Assembly (NCBI RefSeq): GCF_030272615.1
Contig: NC_081412.1
Location: forward strand, 665,552,352 to 665,616,351
Source of the DNA: Cryptomeria japonica
Lineage: Eukaryota; Streptophyta; Pinopsida; Cupressales; Cupressaceae
Direction: 5' to 3'
DNA length: 64,000 nt
Shown: in pieces, positions 21,817 through 35,104 of the stretch
Layout: each line of letters starts with the position of its first letter
How positions within the stretch are numbered: the first letter of the stretch is position 1
Notes under the pieces: model-generated
What the model was told of the DNA's origin: nothing
The model's database searches: none
What the model saw: the letters and a program-made list of their open reading frames with translations, nothing else
Program-made: the position numbers and the translations under genes

Positions 21817-24800
21817 TGTATTCACATCTCTATCTACCTCTATGTATAGCTCAAACTCCACCTCTTCCTCAAACTATATATACATGAAATAAATATTTAA
21901 GTATAATTGACATTTACACATGGACACTTACTTTCTTATAATATAAGCTTATTTTGAATTAATATACTTTCAAGATGTTTGAGAATGGTTTTGGATCTCT
22001 AGGAGTTACAATCTAGACACCTTGACTATATAGCCCAAGGTGAACATTGTTGCCTGAAGTTTTCTTCCATAATAAAAAAAATTCAAGTTTTACTCTTTGT
22101 TTTGAGCTCAAGGTCAATAATTCATACCTTTGATGTGTACATGCATCCATTTTTCATCATTCAAGCTTTCTACAGTTAATTATTTTTGTGTTTGTTTCGA
22201 GTTTTGTCAATACTTACAAACTATTATCAAACCATGAAGGGCCTTCTAAAACTTAAACAAGCATCCACAGTTTCATTGATAAGTGACATTGGTTCATATT
22301 CCACTAGTATTTCCTTAGGATTGAGATTAATTTGGATCACATCTTTGTTTTATTTCTTCATGACATCCTTGGCTTTTGATTCCTTTCTTTTCCATTTTCT
22401 TGCTTTTGTTGCACCCACATCGATGCACTTAGTTGCACCCTCTTTGGTGCACCTCCCTTTTCCTTTTGAATTTTCTTCTACCATTATGTTGGCTCGTTCT
22501 TTCTCTTTCTTTTATATCTCTTTCGCCCTTGCGTGGTCTCTTTCCTCTCCTTCCTGTCTACCTTGCTTTTCTTTCACTAGTATTCTTTCACGTTGCTTCT
22601 TTCATCAAGTTTATGCTTTCTCTTGTGATTTTATTACCTTCTTTTGTCATTGTACTTTCCTTCGATGTTCCTTAGATCTTCATATATATAGTCCATGGTC
22701 TTTTGAGATATGAACAGTTGCATCTTTTTAGGGGTCCTTTTAGATCTTGCCCCCGTTTTCATTTGTCATCCCCTAATTGCCTACCCCCCTCTCACAGAGG
22801 GGACCCTTAGGGTTTGGTGCAATTCAATTTTCTACCACTTTTCCTTCTCTTTTCTACTCTAAAATTTCTTTACTTCTCTCTCTAGAGTTCCAACAACAGA
22901 GCCAATGTTAGAAAGAGACATGGTGTTGTACTGTCTGAAGATTTGTACCCCAAGTCATCTTATGTAGTTAGTTTATAGCCCAAAGGACACAATAAAAGAA
23001 ATCAACATATGTGAAAGTGACTTAAGAGAAGAGATCATCCATACATCATCATCAACAAAAGAAGCATTCATTAACCACAACACATAATTATAGAACCGGC
23101 ATCTCCTTCTATTATAGTATAACTTTATATCAAAATGCATGTCTTAGACTCTGCTTCATACATATATCTCTTATCTCTATATCTCAATTATAGCTCAATT
23201 ATGTTCTAGATATGATTTACAATCAACATATGCACGATATCCCATGAAGGGACATGACCATTTGAGGTAGCCTAGAGTCAGCTCTACTTTTGGTTCTTAA
23301 CCTGCCAACAATCATTATTGCTAAAATCTATCATTTTGCTATCATTAACTCTAGATATTAAACACACTTCACAATCTCAACTCCATTGCAACAAATGAAC
23401 ATAATTTGAGTGTTCAACTCTCCTTTTAAGACTATAGCTAAATTTATTCATGTTCCAATGTTATACTATAGACATTTGAAATCTTAGTTTGCATCCATAG
23501 GCCTAGGACCTCATTTTCGTACACATCACAATCATACAAGGAATGAGCTATCAATCTATAAGGCAACAAACTACAATCATTGTACACTCAATATGGCTTT
23601 CATGCTTCTCGTTTATGATTATCATGTTATTGCACTAACATTTGCAAGGCTTCCAAAAGAGAATTGCATAGCCATATTTATGTGGAACACCCCAAAACAA
23701 ACAATGACAAACATGGCCAAATTTTGAAACAAAAACCTCCAAATTAGGGACCCATTGCCCCTTGTCATGTCAATTTGACCCACATTTTTAGGAGACAAGT
23801 GTTCAAAGCTTCCTAATCATGTTTTCGAATATCTCCTAAGAATTTGTCATCTTCAATCATAGATACCCAATGCTTATGTCCTACACAATCAACTTCAAAT
23901 TCTAGTGTTGGGCTCTTCTCTATGTCCTCATTCTAGGTCTACCTAACTATTTATGTATTTCTTGTTGCATTTACTATACTCATCAGATTTAGTTATTTTG
24001 TCATTGTTAGCATAGCTCATTTGCATACACGAACTCAACCAATTTCAATCACATGTAATCAACAAGAGTATGAGTCCAAGTCAGTGTGACTCTACCTTGT
24101 GGACAACAAACCAAGCTCGTTCACTTTTATATATTTCAATTATGAAACTCAATTTTGTTTCTTAAGTTGAAAAATCAAATGCAAGAGGATATCTCTTCTA
24201 AGAAGTTGTGGAGTAACCTATTTGGGTTGCTTGTTAGTATGAATTTGTAGCTTTAAATTTTTTATTTATTTTATTAGACAGCTTGTCTCAATGTTTGTAC
24301 TCATATTCTTAATCTTAATCAATATGGAAAGAAAAAAGAAAAAGAAAAAAGCGCATGTATGCAACAAAAAGACTAAAAAGTTTCATCAAAGAGATACATT
24401 GCTATTATATGACATGTATGAAATCTTAGGGAAGTTTAAGATCGCATGGTTTAATACTTATTCAATCCACCATTTACTTTCGTATGGAGCTATTAAGCTA
24501 AAAACAATGTTAAGATTTCTAAGGACTAGTTATATAAATCAATGACAAGCTCTTCTCTAACATTACTTGCAGTCTATTGTGATACATATAGTTAATTTCA
24601 CGCAAGGTACAACAAATTTATGTACTTTTTTTAGTCCCATTTGTATGTGCCAACTTCCTAAGCATTACTATCTATCGTGACCTATATGGGTGCTCTCATA
24701 CAAAGCTGTTCTCCAACCTTGATGGACTAAATGTTCCTTTCCAAGTTTGTACTGAAAATTCATGCAAAAGTATGAATTGCATGTTCTTGATCCCTTGACT

Positions 24801-24899
24801 TTGTGAATTTTTGAGTCAGTTTTCAAAATATTATATGTGCTAACATAGAAATACTATTTTCATATATTCCTTGACACTACATGTTATTATAATTATGCG
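21817..24899. other. AT-rich intergenic DNA without recognised genes
   Basis: A 175-codon open frame at 22186-22713 is low in complexity and rich in Ser, Phe and Leu, with no family resemblance. The stretch 22190-22900 reads purine-rich on the minus strand and may be an old repeat. Nothing else is recognisable. Confidence 0.4.
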
Positions 24900-25337
24900 T
24901 AGATCTTTTTGTGTTTTTACTTTTTCCCAAACCATTTTTATTGTACGACTTTATTTCTCGCTCTATTAACTGTTGGAGACAGACGCAAAAGAAACATTCG
25001 CCTAGTTTTCCTGTCTTCAACAATTCATAATGACAATCTTCAGACAGCAAAATAAAATTTTATATTTGTCTCTTTTAAATATCACAAAAGTACGTTAATA
25101 TTCTTTGTGGATCAAGCCTAGATCTTTTTGTGTTTTTACTTTTTCCCAAACCATTTTTATTGTACGACTTTATTTCTCGCTCTATTAACTGTTGGAGACA
25201 GACGCAAAAGAAACATTCGCCTAGTTTTCCTGTCTTCGACAATTCATAATGACAATCTTCAGACAGCAAAATAAAATTGTATATTTGTCTCTTTTAAATA
25301 TCACAAAAGTACGTTAATATTCTTTGTGGATCAAGCC
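24900..25337. repeat. Tandem duplication, two units of 219 bp
   Basis: 24900-25118 and 25119-25337 are identical except for two substitutions that I can see (CTTCAACAA/CTTCGACAA and AAATTTTATA/AAATTGTATA). The near identity points to a recent event. Confidence 0.95.
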
Positions 25338-25971
25338 TACTAAACCGTCTCCATATACAAACACTAAAGTGGTCGATATGCATACAAAGGCGTATGTTCT
25401 AACGCTTGTGTTCTACATGAATGAATTGATAACAAATTGAAGAAATTTTTACTCTTCTTTCAAAGAGGTAATTCAATTTTCACCTAGAACAATTTACAAC
25501 CCGCACACCCAAACTATAATACATTCATTTGCAAGAAAGGTTAACAGTTTTCTCCACGTTTCTTGATCTTGTTAGTATGACACGATATAACAGGCTGTTC
25601 AACAACTTTGCTATCTCCTTACGACATTGATCTTGATTTTACAAATCTTGGCATATAGAGCAGGCGTTTAAACTAAAGAACCTTTTAAACAGTTAATTTG
25701 AACTGTGCATCATTCACAATGACCTCAAGATTCTTTAAATAATTATCTGTAAGCTGTGTAATTCACTATAAAGACTTTCTGTGTTGAGCATAGCGCACAC
25801 TGGCATGGCAGCTAACCAAAATGAAATCTAAAATTTTGAATGAAAAGCTTAGTTGAGTATACAGAATGGATGAAATCTTAAGCTGTCAAAAATTGCAGTA
25901 ACCAAACCAAACCACAAAATCTGGTTCACTGTCTTCTTGTAGCTAAATGCTTCAAACATTGTTTTCAAGTA
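25338..25971. other. Intergenic DNA, no feature seen
   Basis: AT-rich, downstream of the RopGEF gene. I see no reading frame of note. Confidence 0.4.
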
Positions 25972-26221
25972 TTTCATCTATTCAATACAAGCACGGCTCT
26001 AGAGTCGATATGTACTGAAAAACAAGTGCTACATCGTTAACAACAAAATATGATGTACCAGTAAAATCCATACATAGAAAACTGCCCAAATATGCATTTC
26101 ATGTATTCAATACAAGCACGGGTCTAGAGTCGATTTGTAATGAAAAACAAATGGTACTTATTTAAAAACAAAATATGATGTACCAGTAGAATCCATGTAT
26201 AGAAAACTGCCAAAATATGCC
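25972..26221. repeat. Tandem duplication, two units of about 125 bp
   Basis: CAATACAAGCACGG, CTAGAGTCGAT and AAAATATGATGTACCAGTA recur with a spacing of about 125 bases. The second unit has more substitutions than the 24900 pair and is therefore older. Confidence 0.85.
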
Positions 26222-27351
26222 ATGTCTCCACAAACACAGAAAGACTAATAGGTCTTGGAATAAGACAGAATAATGCACATTACATGATATCTGTGTAAGA
26301 CCTGACAGACAGGCCATCGGCATTAAAATTAAAATTGAAAAGGGCATTCGGTTAATAATATGGGGAAGAAAGCTTCATATATCAAACAAATCCAAACTCA
26401 TCCAGATGTCACACTGGACCTTTTCTATGAAGCAAACACCTTATTGCAGAAACAGCGTCTTATTTGAACAGTGACATTTTTTTTCTGAAATGAATATTTG
26501 AAGGGGCAAATAATGAAAGTTAAAAGGGAATGAAATCATTATCAACCAATTTTGAGAATTCTTAAAATGAATAATTAAATTTACATAGCCGTTAACAATA
26601 ATCATCTACTCCTGTTGATTAGTTGAAGTGCTAAGCAGCTCAACCATGTCATATAAGTTTGTTTCAGCGGTTCCCCTATCTATTCCACTAAAAGAGTTCC
26701 CCGTGCACATTTTCTTCACCATTCTGCTCAATCCCTCAGTACAGAAACTTATAGCTATTAATGCAGCTATATTGATGATGAAACGCTAGTAAGTGTGAGC
26801 AAAAAATAATATCCTCTGGAACCTATAACATTAGAACTTCATGCGAAAAGGAAAAAGCATTACAACTTCAACTCTCTACAACAAGAGTATGCATTTAGAA
26901 ATTAACGGATAGAATCTACGAACCAAGAGAAGTGACATGATATCCAGAATTTTATTACGTTCTGGACTTCAACAAAGTAGAACATTTTAAAATTGAGCTA
27001 CCTCCTGGAGGAGATAAGCATATATAACCCCTAACAGCCTGCACTTCTGTGCATTTCTCACTGCAGTGTGTCTGAGACGAAAAACTATATACAGGAAGGA
27101 CAAATCATCTTCAGCGGGAAGAAACGCATTTCTAAGGAGATCCTTACTCCACCATATAAGAATGATACAGCAGAACCCTTGGATAAATTAATTGGTATTT
27201 ATAAATAATAGTAGCAACAGGTAGCATCAATCTGCAAATATGGCTGGCTAACAAGTATACCTATTGAACAGGCTAAAAGTTCAAATTAGGCTTGAAAGGT
27301 ATGTTGTATTTCTTAAATGAACTAGTTATTACCCCAGCTCTTTGGCCTCCA
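26222..27351. other. 3' flank of the RopGEF gene
   Basis: No coding exon was found. The proximal part presumably includes the 3' untranslated region; no clear polyadenylation signal can be assigned. Confidence 0.4.
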
Positions 27352-30300
27352 TCAATCACGCGTAGGAGGGCTGATCAAATCATTCCTGCTGCCTAACCGT
27401 TCAGTGTAAGACAAAGCTTTACCTGTTTCTTTAGACATTGGTACGGTTATTAAGGAAGACTCTTTTGTGTTTCCATCTGTAGTTTTTGTCTCGCTAACAA
27501 GGTAGTCAGACAAAACTCTTATAGGAGTAAAATGATTGGAATTGGTTTTACTACTAACAAATGGGGATTTAGCTATTCTACCAGGACTCACTAGTGGTGT
27601 TGGCGAAAAGTTTGGTGTTGCAAAAGCTGTAGCATATGGTGTATTTGAGGATGGAGGAACAGCAAATGGTGAGGAAACTCTCTTGGCAGCGGCACCTCTG
27701 CTACTGACAGAGGGAGGAATGGGTGAAAATTGATGAGGTTCAGAATGCTTTGTCAAGTCATTGACATAAAGCAAATCATCAATACGAGCAATAATATTGT
27801 AAGCCAAACTCTCCAACACCCTGGAATAGCTCTCCAGAATAGATTGACCAACATCCTGCAACCAAACAAATCACATTAAAGCATGGAATCAGCCTTTCCA
27901 AGACCTTTAAAGTCCTCACTCATATTTCCACAGCAAGAAAAACAATAAAATACACTATGATATATGAAGTCCATCTTCATCAACCAAGAATATTGAATTG
28001 AAACAACGCGGTTGAATCAAAATAAACCATCACATATTTTGATATACTGCGAAAACACCACATATATAAAATGTGTATGGTAGCAATCTCTTCCACTACT
28101 CAGTCTCATCTGGGAAGCTTTATTCAGTTTTAAGTCTGAACCAAAGCCACCAGGAGCCATGGGGTTCGGGCACAAGGATATCAATTTGAAACCAGGGTAT
28201 GTGGTTACATGAATATAAGGGAAAGGTTATATATTATATATTAAGAGATGTGGATGTAGGTATGGGTTTGGGGATGTGATCTCTGAACTTGTAGATGAGT
28301 TTCCTGGTGACATGACTTTCACTTTATCATACATACATTTCTTTGCCAGCATTTATAATTCAAACATTGAAAAACATTGTAAGCTTGTGAGCACTTCTAT
28401 TCTATTGAAGAGTTATACAGTCAGAGCAGAGCAACATTCTTCTGTACAAACCTGATTATACTGTATCTTGCTCATGTCCAAGACAGTCTGTGACAGTCCC
28501 GGAAATCTCTGCTTCAGACTTAACAAAAGGCTTTCAGCTCTGTCTGCAAGCAATTCTCTCTTCTCTGCATCTCCCATAAAATCTTTGACAATACCCCATG
28601 AAGATTTTGTGTTTGGCCGATTCTCCTTTCCATGCACTGATTGTCTCCCATGAAGTTTCCGTCGCCAAACATGGATAGCAGCTTCAATGCGATTTGCAAT
28701 TTCTAGCGTATGGTGTTCAGATGACAAATCTAGGCAGTCCAGCAGACAGTCTGGAGAGAACTGTTCTGCAGTTATGTAGCGGTAGATGATATCTCCAAGA
28801 CTGGCTCTTCCATTCTGAATAAATAACAAAATAAAATGATTAACCACTATCCAGTCTCTTTAAGTCTTAAACTGGGTGCATTCAGAAGATGATAGACACT
28901 GTGCACTCACCTTTGGAAGAGCTTCCAAATAAACATCAGGAACCTCCATCTCAGACAAAACATTGCTGTTGATTGCCACTGCAGCTTTAAGAATTTGGTT
29001 TGTTGAATCTCGTTGATGTTGCAAACGTTTCCTTGCATCATCACATAGCCCACATGGAGGGACTCGAGGAATAGGCAACCACCATTTTTCTTCTTGACGT
29101 TGAGGAGGGCGCCTAAGCGCACCACAGCCATCTGCATCTGGCACCAATATTCCCTGGTCCACATACCAGAATTCGGTATCCTTGAAGCTTTCTAAAGTTT
29201 CCTGCCAACCAACATCATATGCAGTTGGAAAAATATACAAAAGGAAACAGTCACATTTATAATAATTGAAACTATCATACATGAAGAATGTAAATGAGTG
29301 ATTAACCATACAAGGAGCATTGCATCAAGTTTACGCAAGGCTGGCAGATTGATATAAAGATCTGATCGAGGTCTGCTTACCATTACCTGAGACATAAACA
29401 GGATCGATGATGTTAACTCATTTGTAAACATGTGCAGCTTGAACAGACGTGTCAAATTCAGACCTGAATATCAAGTTCTGAAAACCATGTAAATACATAG
29501 GAAGGTGATTAAATCCTCACCTCTAAACTACTACCATCTGGATAAGCCTGTAAAGATGGGACTAACTCAACAATATAATCACTAACACATAGTAACCAGT
29601 CCATCTCTCTTCGCCACATCAATTTCTTCTCTGAAGCCAAAGGTTCTAATCTCCAGAGCTGTCCAAAAATGGTTGCTGCCATAAATAGACAATTACCATG
29701 AATTAGGCTCTAAAAAGTGAAGCTAACCATATCCTAACTGACCCATGATTGTAAACAATTCTAAGAGAAACGCAAATGACATGCCTGAAAGATTTGTAAT
29801 GGCATTAGATATTGCAAGAGCTGTGCAAACTCCTTTACCACCACCAGACATGTCTTCACCAAGCAGCAGCTTTGAAAACCTCTCTTTCATCATTTCAACT
29901 TCTGAGAAAGTAAGGCAATAGAGTTTTTACAAATACACATATATAAATAAGTTTAAATGATATTTAAGCAAAAAAATTACAGGGTCAACAGAGATAAAAC
30001 ATCCAAATTAGAAAAGAAAACCAAAAAAATGATGTGATAATAACATGCACCATTCTATTTGATAAAAAAGTAGCCCTTACAGAACATATATCTCAAGAGA
30101 CATTCCTTCATTCAAATATTATAACTTTCATTGGTGCTTAAAGCGAAGCTATGTATCCAATTCTTATTAACCCATTCAGAAGCCAAATCTTCACAGGATC
30201 TCAAACTGTTTCTAAACATTTCCACTAGTAATTAAAACAGAATGGGAATGTACAGATAATCGCTTTAGACTTTTTGAAATATGCAAGATTTAAATCGCTT

Positions 30301-32682
30301 TTCCCTCACATTTTATATCAGATGTATGCTTATAAGGAAGTAAAACAATGAGCATTACACCAGTAACCAAACCATTACTTGGAAAAAGGCAATACATCTT
30401 TTGATTACAGACAAATGGAATTTTCGCTAACATCTCACCCTAAATAGAATCAAGCAATGAAGTTAAAATATTACAGAAGCAAAAATACCTAAAAAATCTG
30501 TCTCTCGCTTCTCTTTTTTCTCCTCCCATATTACAGAATCTCGGCCACCTGCAATTGCAAGAGGAACAGTAGGCATACCAGAGTTTGTTATTTCTGTTCT
30601 TCCTATGGGCCAACCCAAAGGCGATGATCCTGCAGAACTGCTTGGGATTTCATCTCCATGACCATGATAATCTTGCATCTCCCCTATAACAAAACTTAAA
30701 GTTTCTGATGTTATGCCATCACCACTAACCGTTGAGCTTCCACAGTCAACACTCTGACGTGCAGAGTGATCTCCAGAAGAATTACTGTCCATTGCAGTTC
30801 TCGGTACACCTAAAGAGTGCAAAAACCCTCTAGAGAAAGCAAACAAACCTGAAATATCATCAAAAACTTAAGGTCACAAATTTTCCCAACACATCAAACC
30901 AATTCTACCAAAAACTTTTCACCAACCCAAAGAGCTGACCAAAAACATCATGCTAGTGGTGTAGAAAATTGAGATGCCCACAAACTTCAATATAAAAAGT
31001 ATGAGAGCTTCAAAAAATGTAGGCTCTAAAACTACAACCTCCATTTGCTAAAGATACAGAAATGAAACACTAGATAATATTGCATACATCATTCATACAT
31101 TCCATTGCAAAGTCGAAGTATATAAGAATACTCTCCCCTACATCTCCATAAACAAATCTTTACAGCAGGCAATAAACATGACGAACACATTATCCTAAAA
31201 TTCAGCATCTCCCATTGAAAGTATAAGAAATTATGAAATACTGCTCAGATTAAAAATGCATCATACTACTAATTCACTTCTTTGGAAGGTTTTACACAGC
31301 CTTGTAGTACTAAAACACATAGCTACTCTTGCCAGAAAAAACCCTTTATTTTGAACTGGTGAGACTGAGGTCAAATTTTATCCGCATGTACCATGTTCAT
31401 GCTTGTAACATGACTTGTGCCATGCATGAAACGTAGCCAGATGAAAAATCAGGTAAGTCAGGTACAGAGAGGTCTGACTCTTTAGCATTTACCTGTTTGC
31501 AGTTGCACAGCATGGGTGATTCCAACTATTATTAGATATTTAGAAAGGTTTCAACAGATAAGGGATTACTGCTCCAATTTTATTCTGTAGGTAGGCTCAT
31601 GAAAAATGATCGCCTTAGAAACATTAAAAATTAGAATCTTTTCACTACAATTAGCTTTTACCTGTTTACACAGCTGGGGTGATTCCAACTATTATTAGAT
31701 ATTTAGAAAGGTTTCTACAGATAAGGGTATTAAAGCTCCAATTATATTCTGTAGGTAGGCTCATGAAACATGTTCACTTCAGAAACCCCCAAAATTAGAA
31801 TCTTTTCCATACCTCTGAGAGTGGCTACTGTTGAGGGGTGGTATTCTCGAAGACTGCTGGGGAAGAGAGCTAAAAGTTTGTAGGTTTAAATTTTCACATT
31901 ATTTCCGAAAAAAATAATGTCTGATGGTGTACTCCTGAAAAGCTATTATAGAACTGAAAATTCCAGTTCCGAACAGATTTTTTCACGGGTGAGGGATCCT
32001 AACTTAACTCAGTGGCATCTTATGAGAAAATTTCAAATTTGCCCCCGTATGGGACCATCAGGAAATCCTCTGAATGAAGGTCCATACCCACTTGGGCATC
32101 CTAATCTGCATGGAGTAGTATTTGAGCCCTGAGCGTCACCAGTGCAAAATTAAAGATTTACAGAGTAAGAAGGAATTCACCAAATCAATAGAGCCAAATA
32201 TGATTTCTAGAAATAAATCCAGAAATTTGGGAAAGAATCCCATGTTACTCAAAATATGTCTGTACAGAGCAAAAAAATTTATGGATTTCAAAAATAAATA
32301 TTAAAACCAGAAAATCACGCCATTAAGCAAATGGAAAATTATGTAACATACCGAATGAAGCACAGCACTTAACAGCATCACCATCCAAATTACCCTTATC
32401 AGAATTCAAATTCACCTCGCACAATGGATTTCTGCGAATGTAAACTGAACCATTCCCATCATTGCTGCGCCAAAGAGTACTATGAACAGATTTGTGAAGA
32501 AAAACCTCACTACTTTTGTCAATAAAGCAGCCCTGGCAAGTAAGCCCCTTAAGAAACCTCGAAATCCAGTAATTCAGCAAAGAATGCCGATTGAAAACAG
32601 TCCTGCACCTCACTATTGTAGCACAATAAGCCTGCACATGTTCTTCTTCCTTGTCTTCATGCAAATGTAAAGTTCTATCCAT
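27352..32682 (-). CDS. RopGEF, PRONE-domain guanine nucleotide exchange factor for ROP GTPases
   Basis: RopGEFs activate plant Rho GTPases (ROPs) at the plasma membrane, often downstream of receptor-like kinases, in polar growth. Proposed exons: 32682-32352, 30848-30489, 29901-29785, 29675-29521, 29386-29312, 29201-28911, 28814-28452 and 27855-27352 (TGA stop). All junctions keep phase and give about 731 residues. All introns are GT-AG except intron 3, which is GC-AG. PRONE spans about residues 231-597: it starts [20 protein letters not shown], includes [39 protein letters not shown], the WW pair at 386-387 ([13 protein letters not shown]), [21 protein letters not shown], and ends near [12 protein letters not shown]...ARIDDLLYV. 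Residues 1-230 are a variable N-terminal extension, and the last ~130 form a Ser/Thr/Pro-rich tail like the regulatory tails of the family. Exon 1 is less certain; an ATG at 30792 in exon 2 is an alternative start. Confidence 0.93.
31488..31815. repeat. Tandem duplication in RopGEF intron 1
   Basis: Two units of about 169 bp start at 31488 and 31657. Both contain TTTACCTGTTT, GGGTGATTCCAACTATTATT and TCTGTAGGTAGGCTCATGAAA. They differ by scattered substitutions and small indels. They lie in the first intron (32351-30849). Confidence 0.9.
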
Positions 32683-33914
32683 AAGCCTCCCGATTTACCA
32701 AGGCTTTGTTGGCCTCATTCTGCTACATTTTCAAAAACAAATAATAAATACCCTCAAACGCATAGCTAGAGCCCACAGATATTTCTCAAATAGCTAAAAC
32801 AGCTGCCTTAGCAGAAAATTTCATTTCCTTTTAAACTCTCATGCACGAAGAACTCAAATACACAGCTATAACCACTGAAATTTTACTCAAATCTGCCACA
32901 ATAGCTGCCTTTCACGAGACGATTTTCATTGTTTTTGGTTTTTTTTAATTTCTTCCATTACAAGCGACCAATCTCCTCAAATACAACACAAAAATCATTG
33001 AAAATCATCTAAAATTTGCTAAAAGAGCTGCCTTTGGCCCTCTGGCAGAAGATTCCTTTTTAACCTTTGGTTTATAACCTACTAATGCACTAAAACAAAC
33101 CGGTAAGAACACTAAAAATCTTTTCAAAACAGTTTAAGAAACGTCCGTTCACAGAAGATTTCCTTTCCTCGTCTACCCTACTTTAAATTGCTTTACTGTA
33201 CTCCTATAGAGGGAACAGACCATTTCAAGAATGTTTCAGATATTCAGCATGCTTAAGAATTTTAAGATGAACATTGTCTAGTCTGTGACGCTAAAGCCTT
33301 ACGCTTCCTTAGTTCATTTGTTGTATATCTCTTTTTCGATTAAAATGTCAACAAAAAGAAAGCACTTTCAGTCGTACACGTCTCAGCTGAAAACAAAACA
33401 CAGGAAAACCTAAGATGGGAAAAAAAATTACTAAGGAAGTCCGAATAAGCTCAAAAATTTGGTGAACACTAAAAATAACTGAGCATAGTAAATTTCTTCC
33501 TCAAAACGGCCTGTCTGCGCCAAATATTCATCGAATCGAAAGCTTTACAAACTTTCTGGGACAAAAATAGATTTTATTTCTGTTGAAAATTTTCGCCCCA
33601 GCCGCGCCAAGCTTAGCATTGTGATCCCGGATTTTAACAGAAATTTCCCGAAATAAGCAAAGACAAACATTCTTACAAAATGAAAACTCAACAAGCTTTC
33701 AGTGAACAAAAACCTTCTACTTCCTCGTTCCTTTGTATTTTTAATACCTATATCAACGCAACTTCGATAATTTCCAATGCAGTTCACAAGCGTTTCACTC
33801 AAACTTAAAGATACAAAAATATTCCACAAATCCCTTTTTCCGGGCATTTAGTGAAATGGAGAATTTTCGAAAGAAACTTGAAGCCAACAAAACGGTACTA
33901 ACCCCTGCCACAAC
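32683..33914. other. Upstream region of RopGEF
   Basis: AT-rich, with no coding frame of note. It probably contains the 5' untranslated region; a transcription start cannot be placed. Confidence 0.4.
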
Positions 33915-34930
33915 ACTCTGAACCGTACTTTGATGGGAAGTCAGAACAACTAAAGATTAAAGTTAAGTGAAATAGAAACCGAAAATCGGCGGCCTATTTG
34001 CAAGTCGGTTTTACTTTCTCATTTATTAATATCCTCTCCGCCTCTGCGGTACCAATTTCAGCATTTTAAGCCATATTCTCAGTTAAAAAAATTGAAAACT
34101 GAAAGAAATCCTCTGCGGACTGCAAAATTATCAAAATCAAAAACTTAAAAAGAAAATTTGCTAAGATTACATTTTGAACCGCATTTGAATGCAATACAAG
34201 CAAAGCGAAAAACAAAAATAAAAATAAATATTAGAAAATCAGCTTATTTTCTGGTTTCTTAGCATTTTCTCGTCTCTGCCATAGTAATTTCAGCATCCTA
34301 AACCATATGTTGGGAGGGAAATGTTTCCACTGTGCACTGAAAATTCATCAAAATCGAAAATAGAACCAAAAGGGAGTATGATTGACATTCTGAACCGCAT
34401 TTTGACGCAAAACAAGAAAAACCAAAAGAACTTAAAATCCGATCGGTTTATGTTATTGTTTTTTAAGTACTTTCTCAACATTCTAAGCTGCATATTTAAG
34501 AAAAGATAAGTTCGTATACAAAAAACAAACTCTTCTTTGCGATGAAAATTCGTCAAAATCGAAATCTTAGCCCTAGAAAAAGAAAAAAAAAACAATCTGA
34601 ACCGAAATTTCGACACAAAACAAGAAAACCGAACAAAGAAAATAAAATCTGAAAATCGATCTATTTTCTGGTTTTTACGTACTTTTTCACCCCTGCAGCA
34701 ACAACGTCAACGCCCTCGGCCGCATTTGACAAAAAGAGAGAGTTCTAATACAGAAAAATATGGCACAAACATTTCTGTGGGCTGATAATTCATCAAAATC
34801 GATATCTTTAACTCAAAAAACACAGTGTCCCTATACATCTTTCTTTTCCCTCGCTCGTTAGCATTTACTCACCTCTGCAGCCTCAATTTAGACAATTTGA
34901 ACTGCATTTATTGATCTTTCAGTTAAAATC
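33915..34930. repeat. Diverged tandem array upstream of RopGEF, about five units of 180-260 bp
   Basis: Markers recur in fixed order. TGAACCG followed by an A/T-rich block is at 33919, 34175, 34391 and 34598. A CATCAAAATCGA-like block is at about 34130, 34347, 34551 and 34791. A CAATTTCAGCAT-like block is at about 34053, 34285, 34474, 34703 and 34882. Each unit also holds ATTTTCTGGTTT-like and CCTCTGC-like parts. The units are strongly diverged, so the array is old. It lies in the 5' region of the gene, 1.2-2.3 kb before the ATG. Confidence 0.75.
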
Positions 34931-35104
34931 TCTTCGTGCTGTAGCCTATCTCTGATTTTTCTCATAGACATTTCGTCAAACAGATTGCCCACATACAGAG
35001 CATTGAAATGTCTTCACCTGCAGCCCATTCTTGCATATATTTTGGCTATCTGTTTAATTTAAACGTAATTAAATATTTGAAAAGGTCCGCTTTTGAAATA
35101 TTGT

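Noticed and set aside
22186-22713. 175-codon open frame on the plus strand
   Set aside because: Low-complexity Ser/Phe/Leu composition, no family resemblance, and no splice or promoter context. The opposite strand looks like purine-rich repeat sequence.
22880-22930. Primer binding site of another Copia element (CAGAGCCAATG)
   Set aside because: Only part of the initiator-Met site matches and no paired LTR could be found around it.
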